38,421 nucleotides of DNA, from the NCBI GenBank assembly GCA_945883695.1, contig CAMCYK010000029.1, positions 1 through 38,421 of the forward strand, read 5' to 3'. Below the pieces are notes generated by a model. It was not told the origin of the DNA. It did not search any database and was given only the letters and a program-made list of their open reading frames with translations. The DNA comes from Akkermansia muciniphila (GTDB lineage Bacteria; Verrucomicrobiota; Verrucomicrobiia; Verrucomicrobiales; Akkermansiaceae). Shown here piece by piece: positions 7,433 to 16,378 of the stretch. The position numbers and the translations under genes are program-made. How positions within the stretch are numbered: position 1 is the first letter of the stretch; the number at the start of each line of letters is the position of its first letter.

Positions 7433-10400
7433 ATGCATCACTTGTCCCAATCCCTCCGCCGCAGCGCCGGCGTGCTCGCCGCCTCCCTGCTCGTCGCCTC
7501 CTGCGACCGGGCCGCCCGCGAATCGGTGGCGTCACCGGCCGCGCCCGCTGCCTCCGCTACAACCGCCGCCGCGCCTGTCGCCGCGGAAACGGTCCCGGTC
7601 CAGCATCTGCCGGAAACAATTTCCTTCAACGAGCACGTCCAGCCGATCCTCTCCGAATACTGCTACCACTGCCACGGACCGGACTCCGGCACCCGCGAGC
7701 CGAAGGACGCCCCGCTCCGCCTCGACATCGAAGCCGATGCCTTCGCCCCGCGCGACAACGGCAAGCCGGTCATCATCAAGGGCAAGCCCGCCGAGTCCGA
7801 TCTGGTGAAGCGGATCCACCAGCAGGACCCCGACCTGATCATGCCGCCGCCGGCTTCCCACAAGACGCTCGGCGCGAAAGAGATCGCCGTGCTCGAAAAA
7901 TGGATCGAGCAGGGCGCTGCCTACGAAGCCCACTGGGCCTTCCTCCCGGTGGAGCGCCCGGAGTTGCCCGCGGCCGGCGAGGACTTCGCCGCCAATCCGA
8001 TCGACCGCTTCGTCGCCGACAAGCTGGCGGCCGCCGGGCTCGCGCCGAATCCGCCCGAAGAGCTCAGCCGCTTCTACCGCCGCCTCCATTTCGACCTGAC
8101 CGGCCTGCCGCCCGAGCCCGCGGCCGTCGAAGCCTTCGTGAAAGCCGCCGCCACCGATCCGCAAGCCGCGATCGAGGCCGCCGCCGACCAATTGCTCGCC
8201 ACCCCGGCCAGCGCCGAACATTTCGCCCGCCACTGGCTGGATGCCGCCCGCTACGCCGACACCCACGGCATTCACATCGACAACTATCGCGCGATCTGGC
8301 CCTACCGCGACTGGGTGATCCGGGCCTTCCAGGCGAACATGCCCTGGGACCAGTTCACCACCGAGCAAATCGCCGGCGACCTGCTGCCGGACCGGACGCT
8401 CGACCAGCAGGTCGCCACCGGCTTCTCGCGCTGCCTCGCGACCACCGGCGAGGGCGGCGCGATCGGCGAGGAATACGACGCCATCTATGCCAAGGACCGG
8501 GTCGATACCGTGGCCGCCGTCTGGCTCGGCCTGACCGCCGGCTGCGCGTCCTGCCACGACCACAAGTTCGACCCGATCTCGACCAAGGAGTTCTACTCGC
8601 TGACCGCCTTCTTCCGGAACACCCCGATGTCGTCGCTCGATGGCAACAAGGCGGACCACCCGCCGAACGTGTTCGTCCCCCTCGCCGAGGACCGCCAACG
8701 CCTCGCCGCGCTGGCGGGCGAATTGACCGCCGCCGAACAACAACTGGCCGGCCGCGTCACCACCGCCCGCCCTGAATTCGAAAGCTGGCTGACCAGCACC
8801 GCCGTCGCGCCGGCCGCCGAACCGGATCCGACGCTGGCCCTCCACCTGCCGCTCGCCGAGTCCGATGGCCCGCTGCGCGGCTTGGTCGACGGCCAGTCCC
8901 GCGAGTGGCCGGCCACCCCCACCCGCATCGACGCCCCGCTCGGCAAGGCCCCCGTGATCAGCGAGGCCCCGATCGATCTCGGCGACCTCGCCAGCTTCTC
9001 CCGCGGCGACCGCGTGACCTATGGCGGCTTCATCCGCGTCGAAGGCAAGCCGACCGGCGCGGTGATCGCCCGGATGAATCCCGCGGAGTCGTTCCGCGGT
9101 TGGGACCTCTATTTGATGGCCGGCCAGCCCGCCTCCCACGTCATCGATACCTGGCAAACCACCGCCAACAAGATCGTCGCTCCGGAGCCCCTGAAGCCCG
9201 GCCAGTGGCAGCACGTGATGGTGACCTTCGACGGCAGCGCGGCCGCGGCCCAGACCGGCGCGATTTACATCGATGGCAAGAAGGTCGCCACCCAGACCAC
9301 TCCCGACACCGTCGGCGCGACCATCGAGACCACCGTCCCGCTGCGCCTCGGCTCGCGCCACGGCGACGATTCGAAGCTGACCGCCCCGGTCGCCCTGCAG
9401 GATTTCCGCTTTTACCGCCGGCTGCTGACGCCCGCAGAAATCGCCGCACTGGCCCAGGACAGCCTGGTCCGCCACATCGCCGCGCTGCCGCCCGCGGAGC
9501 GCACCAAGGAACAGGTCGAGCCGCTGTTCCAGCACTTCCTCGCCGTCCGCGATGTCCCGTCCCGCGAGCTGCGCGCCAAAGTCGAGGCGCTCAAGGCCGA
9601 GCAGACCGCCCTCCGCGCCCGCGGCTCGGTCTCGCTGGTGATGGAAGAAAAGAAGACCGAACCTTTCGCCCACATCCTGATCCGCGGCGTCTATTCCGAA
9701 AAGGGGGAGAAGGTCGGCCCCGACACCCCGGCGGTGCTGCCGCCGATGCCCGCCGACGCGCCGAAAAACCGCCTCGGCCTCGCCCGCTGGCTCAGCGATC
9801 CCGCCAACCCGCTGCCGGCCCGCGTCACGATGAACCGGACCTGGTACTACTTCTTCGGCACCGGCATCGTGGAGACCGCCGACGATTTCGGCATCATGGG
9901 CGCCCGCCCCAGCCATCCGAAGCTGCTCGATTGGCTCGCCGCCGAATTCATCGAATCGAAGTGGAACTACCGCCACATGCTCAAGACCATCGTCAGCTCC
10001 GCGACCTACCGCCAGAGTGGCGTCGTCTCGCCCGAAAAGCTTGAGAAGGACCCCGCCAACCGCCTGATGTCGCGCGGCCCGCGCTACCGGCTGGATGCCG
10101 AACAGATCCGCGACTTCGCGCTGGCCGCCTCCGGCCTGCTCTCGCCGAAGATCGGCGGCCCGCCGGTGAAGCCCTACCAGCCGGAAGGCATCTGGGAAGC
10201 CGTCGCGATGAAGGAATCCAACACCCGCAACTACACCGCGGACACCGGCGAGGCGCTCTACCGGCGCTCGATCTACACCTTCTGGAAACGCACCGCGCCG
10301 CACCCGGCGATGGAAATTCTCAACGCCCCCAGCCGCGAGGTCGCCTGCGTCCGCCGCGACCGCACCAACACCCCGCTGCAAGCCTTCGTCACGCTCAACG

Positions 10401-10711
10401 ACCCCCAGTTCATCGAGGCCGCCCGCCGCCTCTCGGAGGGCGCCATGAAGGCCTCCGGCGGGATCCCGGCACGGCTCGATTTCATCACCGCCCGCCTGCT
10501 GTCGCGGACCCTCGGGGCCGAGGAACGCCAGCTCGCGCTCGACACCTACGACGCCGCGCTCGCCGCCTACCAGGCCGACCCCGCCGCCGCGCTAGCCATG
10601 GTCGGCAACGGCGAAAGCAAGGCCGACGCCGCCCTCGATCCCGCCGAACTCGCCGCCTGGACGCTGGTCGCCAGCCAACTCTTCAACCTCGACGAAACCC
10701 TCAACAAGTAG
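7433..10711 (+). CDS. Diheme cytochrome lipoprotein, PSCyt1-DUF1549-LamG-DUF1553
   Basis: A 1092-residue exported lipoprotein. The frame is open from 7175, but ATG 7433 gives a clean lipoprotein signal (MHHLSQSLRR, hydrophobic stretch, LLVASC with lipid-bearing Cys24). Domains in order: planctomycete-type cytochrome c (PSCyt1) with heme motif CYHCH at 77-81; DUF1549/PSCyt2 (PIDRFVADKLAAAGLAPNPP, FDLTGLPPEP) with a second motif CASCH at 371-375; a LamG-like concanavalin domain (about 460-680, GQWQHVMVTFDG, GAIYIDGKKV); and DUF1553/PSD1 (NRLGLARWLSDPANPL, MNRTWYYFFGTGIV, LDWLAAEFIESKWNYRHM). Such proteins are expanded in Planctomycetes and Verrucomicrobia and are almost always paired with DUF1501, as here nine bases downstream. 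Biochemical function is not established; a surface redox or polysaccharide-related role is inference. Confidence 0.93.
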   Translation: MHHLSQSLRRSAGVLAASLLVASCDRAARESVASPAAPAASATTAAAPVAAETVPVQHLPETISFNEHVQPILSEYCYHCHGPDSGTREPKDAPLRLDIEADAFAPRDNGKPVIIKGKPAESDLVKRIHQQDPDLIMPPPASHKTLGAKEIAVLEKWIEQGAAYEAHWAFLPVERPELPAAGEDFAANPIDRFVADKLAAAGLAPNPPEELSRFYRRLHFDLTGLPPEPAAVEAFVKAAATDPQAAIEAAADQLLATPASAEHFARHWLDAARYADTHGIHIDNYRAIWPYRDWVIRAFQANMPWDQFTTEQIAGDLLPDRTLDQQVATGFSRCLATTGEGGAIGEEYDAIYAKDRVDTVAAVWLGLTAGCASCHDHKFDPISTKEFYSLTAFFRNTPMSSLDGNKADHPPNVFVPLAEDRQRLAALAGELTAAEQQLAGRVTTARPEFESWLTSTAVAPAAEPDPTLALHLPLAESDGPLRGLVDGQSREWPATPTRIDAPLGKAPVISEAPIDLGDLASFSRGDRVTYGGFIRVEGKPTGAVIARMNPAESFRGWDLYLMAGQPASHVIDTWQTTANKIVAPEPLKPGQWQHVMVTFDGSAAAAQTGAIYIDGKKVATQTTPDTVGATIETTVPLRLGSRHGDDSKLTAPVALQDFRFYRRLLTPAEIAALAQDSLVRHIAALPPAERTKEQVEPLFQHFLAVRDVPSRELRAKVEALKAEQTALRARGSVSLVMEEKKTEPFAHILIRGVYSEKGEKVGPDTPAVLPPMPADAPKNRLGLARWLSDPANPLPARVTMNRTWYYFFGTGIVETADDFGIMGARPSHPKLLDWLAAEFIESKWNYRHMLKTIVSSATYRQSGVVSPEKLEKDPANRLMSRGPRYRLDAEQIRDFALAASGLLSPKIGGPPVKPYQPEGIWEAVAMKESNTRNYTADTGEALYRRSIYTFWKRTAPHPAMEILNAPSREVACVRRDRTNTPLQAFVTLNDPQFIEAARRLSEGAMKASGGIPARLDFITARLLSRTLGAEERQLALDTYDAALAAYQADPAAALAMVGNGESKADAALDPAELAAWTLVASQLFNLDETLNK

Positions 10712-10720
10712 TCCGCCGCC

Positions 10721-12172
10721 ATGAACTCGATTTCCGACTACAACTCCGCCATCACCCGCCGCCAGTTCTTCCGCAAGAACGGCACCGGCCTCGGCGTCGC
10801 CGCGCTCACGTCGCTGCTCGGCAGCGGCCGCGCCTTTCCCGAAGCGATGGAAGCGGCGCTGCCGCACATCGCGCCGAAGGCCAAGCGCGCGATCTACATC
10901 TCGCTGATCGGCGCGCCGTCGCAGCTCGATCTCTTCGACTACAAGCCCGACCTCCAGAAGCGCTTCAAGGAAGACCTCAAGGACTGGCTCGCCAAGGAAG
11001 GCCAGCGGCTCACCGGCATGACGTCCGGCCAGGCCGCCTTCCCGCTCGCGCCCACCATCTTCAAGTTCGCCCAATACGGCCAGGGCGGCGCTTGGATCAG
11101 CGAGCTGCTGCCGTGGACCGCGAAGATGGCGGACGACATTTGCATCATCAAGTCGATGCACACCGAGGCGATCAACCACGAGCCCGCCAACCAGTTGATC
11201 TACACCGGCTCGATGCAGTCCGGCAAGGCGTCGATCGGTTCGTGGCTATCCTACGGCCTCGGCACCATGAACCAGGACCTGCCGACCTTCGTCGTCCTCC
11301 ACGCCACCCACTCCTCGCCCCACGCCAACGTCCAGGCGATCTCCGCCCGCCTCTGGGGTTCCGGCTTCCTGCCCGGCAAGCACGCCGGCGTGGCGCTGCG
11401 CTCGAAGGGCGATCCCGTCCTTTATCTCCAGAACGCCCCCGGGATTTCCCGCGACCTACGGCGCAAGATGCTCGACGGCCTCAACGCGATGAACCAGCGG
11501 TCCTACGAAGCCGTCGGCGACCCGGAGATCCAGACCCGGATCCAGCAGTACGAGATGGCCTTCCGCATGCAGGCCTCGGTGCCGGAACTCGCCGACCTCT
11601 CGGGCGAGCCGGAGCACATCCACGAACTTTACGGCGCGGACAGCAAGGTCGGCGGGACCTTCGCCAGCTCCGCCCTGATGGCCCGCCGCCTGCTCGAGCG
11701 CGGCACCCGCTTCGTCCAGATTTTCCACCGCGGCTGGGACCAGCATGGCAACCTGCCGCGCGACCTGACCTCCCAGTGCAAGGACGTCGACCAGGGCATC
11801 TACGGCTTGATCCAGGACCTCAAGCAGCGCGGCATGCTGGACGACACGCTGGTCATCTTCGGCGGCGAGTTCGGCCGCACGGTTTACAGCCAGGGCGCCC
11901 TCAGCGAGTCCAACTACGGCCGCGACCACCATCCGCGCTGCTTCTCGCTGTGGATGGCCGGCGGCGGCGTCAAGGGCGGCCAGGTTTACGGCGAGACCGA
12001 CGAGATGAGCTACAACATCACGCAGAATCCGGTCCACGTCCGCGACCTCCACGCGACGCTCCTCCACCAGCTCGGCCTCAGCCACGACCGCTTCAGCTTC
12101 AAGTTCCAAGGCCTCGACCAGCGCCTCACCGGCGTCGAACCGGCCAAGGTGGTGAAGGACATCCTGGTCTAA
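10721..12172 (+). CDS. DUF1501 family protein, Tat-exported
   Basis: A 483-residue protein of the DUF1501 family, which lies in the alkaline phosphatase/sulfatase fold group. The N-terminus [20 protein letters not shown] carries a twin-arginine signal (RR at 13-14). Family marks include [10 protein letters not shown] near residue 67, a conserved GGEFGRT at 381-387, GRDHHP at 400-405 (probable metal-site region), and the C-terminal [10 protein letters not shown]. It starts nine bases after the DUF1553 gene stop, so the two are surely one operon. The pair is a standard module in this phylum, with unknown substrate. A decayed copy of the same family lies at 37930-38323. Confidence 0.92.
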   Translation: MNSISDYNSAITRRQFFRKNGTGLGVAALTSLLGSGRAFPEAMEAALPHIAPKAKRAIYISLIGAPSQLDLFDYKPDLQKRFKEDLKDWLAKEGQRLTGMTSGQAAFPLAPTIFKFAQYGQGGAWISELLPWTAKMADDICIIKSMHTEAINHEPANQLIYTGSMQSGKASIGSWLSYGLGTMNQDLPTFVVLHATHSSPHANVQAISARLWGSGFLPGKHAGVALRSKGDPVLYLQNAPGISRDLRRKMLDGLNAMNQRSYEAVGDPEIQTRIQQYEMAFRMQASVPELADLSGEPEHIHELYGADSKVGGTFASSALMARRLLERGTRFVQIFHRGWDQHGNLPRDLTSQCKDVDQGIYGLIQDLKQRGMLDDTLVIFGGEFGRTVYSQGALSESNYGRDHHPRCFSLWMAGGGVKGGQVYGETDEMSYNITQNPVHVRDLHATLLHQLGLSHDRFSFKFQGLDQRLTGVEPAKVVKDILV

Positions 12173-12176
12173 CGGA

Positions 12177-12815
12177 CTATCGCCCCATCGCGCTCTTCGC
12201 CTGCTCGATCGTCACGCCGTTCTGTTCCTTCCACGGAATGATGTCCGGATCGGTGAAGACCCGCCGCCGTTCGTCGGTTTCGGCGTCGGAGGTCCTGGAA
12301 ATCGCCTGGCCGGCGCCGTCTTCCCGCGCGCGGCCGGTTTCAAAGCCACCGGTGTCGTAGGTTTTTCCCGAATCGCGTGCCACCACCGACCGGTCGCCGG
12401 TCGTGCGGCCGTTGAAACGGGAGTCCTTGCGCAGCGCGTTCGCGTCGGTGTTGCCGCCGTAAACCTTCGTCACGTAGTCCTTGTCACCCCACAGGGATTT
12501 CTTCCGGAAGTCGCCCCCGTATTCCTGTTTGTCCCAGCGGCCTTTGAATTCCGGATTGTCGCGTTGGAAGCCGGCATACTCCTTCTTGCCGCCCTTCCCG
12601 TCCTTGGCATCTTCGATCATGCTGGGGTTCATTTCCCCATACTTGGCCGCGATCTTGTGGAAGTCGTCATCCCCCATGTCGCCGCTCTTGAGCCGGCCAC
12701 CGGCGACCGGATCGGCGCTCGGCACGATCGTCGACGTGGGTTCACCGCCCGTGCCCGAGCAAGCCACCACGGCCAAGGCCGGCAGCAAGGGGAAAAGTCG
12801 GAAGAAGCGCTTCAT
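12177..12815 (-). CDS. Hypothetical lipoprotein
   Basis: A 212-residue protein starting MKRFFRLFPLLPALAVVAC, a short basic start, a hydrophobic core and a lipobox ending at Cys19, so it should be a lipoprotein. The mature part is highly charged and Gly/Lys/Asp-rich (DAKDGKGGKKEYAGF, WDKQEYGGDFRKKSLWGDKD), with no transmembrane segment or known domain. The C-terminus has DERRRVFTDPDIIPW and EQNGVTIEQAKSAMG. It converges with the DUF1501 gene with only four bases between stop codons. I do not recognise its function. Confidence 0.78.
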   Translation of the reverse strand: MKRFFRLFPLLPALAVVACSGTGGEPTSTIVPSADPVAGGRLKSGDMGDDDFHKIAAKYGEMNPSMIEDAKDGKGGKKEYAGFQRDNPEFKGRWDKQEYGGDFRKKSLWGDKDYVTKVYGGNTDANALRKDSRFNGRTTGDRSVVARDSGKTYDTGGFETGRAREDGAGQAISRTSDAETDERRRVFTDPDIIPWKEQNGVTIEQAKSAMGR

Positions 12816-12886
12816 AAGAATCGCACGCTGCCAAATCCCCGCCCGCAGGGCAACCCGGAAGTCCTCACCGCCCCCTCACCGCCCCC

Positions 12887-14632
12887 TCACCGCCGCCACC
12901 GGCGCTCGATCCGGTCGATGCTCTTGCCGTCCGCCGCCTTCGCTTCGGCGCTCCAACCCTTGTCGCCGACCTCCACCACATAAAGGTGGTTCACCCCGAG
13001 CGCCTTCGCGATCCACGGCCGCTTCTTCAACTGCGCCGGGTCGATCTTACGCACTTCCACGCTCCACGACCCGGAACCCAGGTAAGGAATCCCGCGCGCC
13101 TCGTCGATCTTGCCGCCGATCAAGGGATGGCTGCGCGAAAAGACGTGGTGGTCGTTCTCGAACACCGCGTCCACCGTGAAGCGCTCGAACAAAGGGCACC
13201 ACTCGCGCTGGATATCGACCGCGTCCTCCTTGACCCCCGCCCCCCAGGCCGGGCGATGATAACAGACGAACAGCCGCTTAACCCCGCGCCGCTCCTCCAG
13301 CACCGACTCCAGCCACGCCGTCTGGCTCGCGATCGTCGCCGCGTGCCCGGAGTCGAGCAGCACGAAGGACAGGTTCTTCCCGAAGTCGAAGGTGTCGTTC
13401 GCCAGTCCCGCGCGCCGCAGATGGAACAAGCTCATGTATTCCGTCGCCGCGGTCGGCCCGGGCGCGTCGAGCGGCCGGAAGGCGCCATTGGTCACCTCGT
13501 GGTTGCCGATCGCCACCACCACCGGCAGCAGCCGTCCATCCGGGGTGCGGGCGTTGTCGACCCACGAGTCGATGAAATCGAACCAGCGCTCGGGATTCGC
13601 GTTGTTGGTGTAGGCCAGGTCACCCCCGAGCAGCGCGAACAGCGGGTCCTCGAGTCCGGCGCGGCGGTTCATCGCGTCCATCGGTGCCCGCGAATGATAC
13701 AGGTCGCCGCCGGTGACGAAACGGACCGGTCCGTCCCCGGCCGGCGCGCTGCGGAACGAGACGATCTTCGACACCGAGCCATCCTTGCCGGCCAGTTGCA
13801 GCTCGATCTCCTGCCCCGGCGGAAGCCCCTCCAAGGCCGCCGAGCGGACCCGGTGCCGGCTGGCGGCAAAGGGCTCGTTCGCCACCGCGGCGCTGCGCCA
13901 GGCCGCCTCCCCCTTGGCCCGGAAATTCAAACCGGCGACCCCATCCTCCTCAACCGTCCCGGGCAGGCTCTCCGCCACCGCCCCGCCCGCGCTTTGCCAA
14001 TCCTTTTCCGGCTCCTTCCCGGCGAGATACTCCCAGGCCACGTCCTTGCCTAACAGGACGACCGTCTTGCCGCCCCATTTCGCCTCCAGCCGCGCGTCCA
14101 GCGTGAAGTCGCTGCTTCCCTTGCTGGCGTTGAATCCCTGCAGCGCGAGCACCGCCCCGTCCTTGCCTAACAGCCCGCCCGCCTCACCCAGCGCGATCTC
14201 CTCCCAGGTCCCGGCCTCGTGATCCTCCGGCACCTTCAGCGCGCCGTCCGCGCCGGCTTCGACATTGCGGCGCGCGACCTCCTTGCCGCCCAGCCAGGCG
14301 ATGAAGCCATCGTCGTAATTCACCCGCAGAAAAAGCCGTGCCTCACCCGGAACCCCCGGCGGCGGCGCGATCATCCGGCGCATCGCCACGCGATCGTAGT
14401 TCTTCGCCATGCCGCTCAGCACCGTGGCGTCATCGCCGTCGCCATAGCCGAAGCCCGCCGGTCCGCTCGCCCAACGCCCTTCCACCACGCTCGATGCCGC
14501 CCGCTCCAGCCAGCGGACCTGCGCGGTGGTCGACGGGTCGCCGGTCCACTGGACCAGCGGACCATGACCGAATTCCACCGCGGCCAAAGCACCGGCGAAG
14601 CAAAAGAAAACAGGGAAACAAGCGCGCGTCAT
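12887..14632 (-). CDS. Secreted calcineurin-like metallophosphoesterase, purple acid phosphatase-like layout
   Basis: A 581-residue protein if started at ATG 14632, preceded by AAGGAG ten bases upstream and followed by a signal peptide (MTRACFPVFFCFAGALA). The frame is open to 14674 but the extra residues look spurious. Residues about 20-295 are beta-rich, including an Fn3-like part just before the catalytic domain (GLPPGQEIELQLAGKDG). The metallophosphoesterase domain starts near residue 303 (VRFVTGGDLYHSR), then GGDLAY at 336-341, GNHE at 376-379, YHRPAWG, and NDHHVFSRSHP in place of the usual GH-x-H. The first metal motif is D-x-x-H rather than D-x-H, so metal binding may differ. It is 51 bases after the permease gene on the same strand and probably the last gene of the ABC operon, releasing phosphate from an unknown ester outside the cytoplasm (inference). 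Confidence 0.85.
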   Translation of the reverse strand: MTRACFPVFFCFAGALAAVEFGHGPLVQWTGDPSTTAQVRWLERAASSVVEGRWASGPAGFGYGDGDDATVLSGMAKNYDRVAMRRMIAPPPGVPGEARLFLRVNYDDGFIAWLGGKEVARRNVEAGADGALKVPEDHEAGTWEEIALGEAGGLLGKDGAVLALQGFNASKGSSDFTLDARLEAKWGGKTVVLLGKDVAWEYLAGKEPEKDWQSAGGAVAESLPGTVEEDGVAGLNFRAKGEAAWRSAAVANEPFAASRHRVRSAALEGLPPGQEIELQLAGKDGSVSKIVSFRSAPAGDGPVRFVTGGDLYHSRAPMDAMNRRAGLEDPLFALLGGDLAYTNNANPERWFDFIDSWVDNARTPDGRLLPVVVAIGNHEVTNGAFRPLDAPGPTAATEYMSLFHLRRAGLANDTFDFGKNLSFVLLDSGHAATIASQTAWLESVLEERRGVKRLFVCYHRPAWGAGVKEDAVDIQREWCPLFERFTVDAVFENDHHVFSRSHPLIGGKIDEARGIPYLGSGSWSVEVRKIDPAQLKKRPWIAKALGVNHLYVVEVGDKGWSAEAKAADGKSIDRIERRWRR

Positions 14633-14683
14633 GGCCTGCATACTCCTTGGTGACGCGGCCCTTTCAATCCCCAAAGCCAGCGA

Positions 14684-16378
14684 TCACATCCGGAACAACC
14701 CGCCGCGCTTGCCGCCCAGCGCCGCGGCGCCGGTGATCGCGATCGCCAGGAAGACCATCGCCCACACCCCCAGCGCGGCCGCCAGTTCGTGGCCGTTGCC
14801 GAGCGAGGAAAGCAGCATGTAGATCGCCTTGGTGATCGGGTAATGCTCGGTCTGCTGGGCGAGGATCAGGCTGTCGCTGACCTCCAGCATCGCGAAGGCG
14901 AAGGCCAGGATGCCGCCGGCCGCCAGATTCGCGCCGATCAGGGGCAGCGAAATCCGCCGCAAGGTGCTGAACCAACCGGCCCCCAGCGAGCGCGCGGCTT
15001 CCTCCAAGGCCGGGTTGCTCTGCTGCAAGCCCGCGACCGCCGCCCGCACGACATACGGCAAACGTCGTACTGCATACGCCACGATCAGCAGCATCGCCGG
15101 ATTGCCGTTCTCCCCGATCAGGAAGCGCAGCGGCCGCCCCTCCTGCGACAAGGCGAGGAAACCGAAGGCCAGCACCAGCCCGGGCACCGCCAGCGGCAGC
15201 ATCACCAGCGCGTCGAGCAGCGCCCGGCCCTTGATCGTGCTGCGGACGATCACCCAGGCGATCGCGACCCCCAGCACCAGGTTGATCAGCGTCGCGCCGG
15301 AGGCGTAGAACAGGCTGTTCTGGATCGACGGCACCACCAGCGGATCGCCGAGCGCCTCGACGAAATGATCGAAGGTCAGTGCGACCGGCAGCACCGTCTG
15401 GTACCAATCCTCCGACAACGAAAGCAGGATCACCCCGAGGTGCGGCACGGACGCGATGAAGAACACGCCGCCGAACACCATCGCGCAGCCGAGCGAACGC
15501 AGCCCGCGCAGCTTCACCTCGCCGCCCCGGCCCGCCGGCCGCGGCTGGGAACTGGCGGTCTGGCGGCCGAACAGCGCCTTGGTGATCGCGAACACCAGCG
15601 ACGAGATCACCAGGATCACCGCCACCAGCGCGTAGGGCGCCGGATTGCCGGACAGGTCCTTGATCCCGTCGAACACCTGCACCGGCGCGACCCGCGTGTA
15701 GTCGAAGACCAGCGGCACCCCGAGCTCGGTGAAGGCCCACACGAACACGATCGCCGAGCCCGCGAAAATTCCCGGCATCGCCAGCGGCAAGGTGATCCGC
15801 CACAGCCGCCGCGCCGGCGAGCAGCCGAGGTTCTCGGCGGCCTGCTCCATCGCGGGGTCGAGGTTCGACAGCGCCGCGGTGACGTTCATGTATAGGATCG
15901 GATAGAGGTGCAGCGCGTTCATCGCGACGATCCCCCAGAAGCGCCCGTTCGCCAGCCAGTCGTACGGTCGCGCCGCGTCCATCAGTCCGGCCTCGATCAA
16001 CAGCGCGTTGAGCGAGCCGTCGACGTCGAGCATGTGCTTGACCCCGATCGCCCCGACGAAGGGCGGCAGCACCAGCGGGATCAGGATCAACACGCCCAGG
16101 ATGCCGCGCCCGACGAAGTCGTAGCGGTGCGCCAGCAGGGCCAGCGGAAACGCGATGAGGAAGGTCGCGAGGGTGCTGGTCACCCCGAGCGCCAGCGCGT
16201 TCCACAGGCCTTCGCGGTAAACCGGGTTGCGGAAGACATCGCCGATAAAAGCGAAGGTGAACGAGCCGTCCGGCGTCTGGAACGCCTCGCCGATCACCGA
16301 GAATGCCGGATAGAGGAAAAAGACCGCGAACAGCGCGGTGACGATGGCGGTGATCGCGATCGCGGCGTTGCGGTTCAC
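14684..16378 (-). CDS. ABC transporter permease, two fused permease domains (iron(III)/aminoethylphosphonate type)
   Basis: A 564-residue inner-membrane protein starting at GTG 16378, which overlaps the stop of the solute-binding gene by GTGA. It has about twelve membrane segments in two homologous halves. Each half has the EAA loop that contacts the ATPase: EQAAENLGCSPARRLWRITL in the first and LEEAARSLGAGWFSTLRRIS in the second. This double-permease form is typical of the FbpB/AfuB/2-aminoethylphosphonate transport group. The open frame continues upstream to 17404, but that part is a shadow of the neighbouring gene. The transported solute cannot be told from sequence alone; Fe(III), phosphonate, thiamine or sugar phosphate are the known options. 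Confidence 0.92.
   Translation of the reverse strand: MNRNAAIAITAIVTALFAVFFLYPAFSVIGEAFQTPDGSFTFAFIGDVFRNPVYREGLWNALALGVTSTLATFLIAFPLALLAHRYDFVGRGILGVLILIPLVLPPFVGAIGVKHMLDVDGSLNALLIEAGLMDAARPYDWLANGRFWGIVAMNALHLYPILYMNVTAALSNLDPAMEQAAENLGCSPARRLWRITLPLAMPGIFAGSAIVFVWAFTELGVPLVFDYTRVAPVQVFDGIKDLSGNPAPYALVAVILVISSLVFAITKALFGRQTASSQPRPAGRGGEVKLRGLRSLGCAMVFGGVFFIASVPHLGVILLSLSEDWYQTVLPVALTFDHFVEALGDPLVVPSIQNSLFYASGATLINLVLGVAIAWVIVRSTIKGRALLDALVMLPLAVPGLVLAFGFLALSQEGRPLRFLIGENGNPAMLLIVAYAVRRLPYVVRAAVAGLQQSNPALEEAARSLGAGWFSTLRRISLPLIGANLAAGGILAFAFAMLEVSDSLILAQQTEHYPITKAIYMLLSSLGNGHELAAALGVWAMVFLAIAITGAAALGGKRGGLFRM

Noticed and set aside
7532..10381. Long minus-strand open frame (949 codons) opposite the diheme lipoprotein
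   Set aside because: It is the antisense shadow of a GC-rich gene, Gly/Arg/Val-rich with no family motif, while the plus strand has heme motifs and known domains.
12866..12896. Short CTCACCGCCCC repeats between the lipoprotein and phosphoesterase genes
   Set aside because: About three short imperfect copies in a GC-rich spacer, too small to support a functional repeat.
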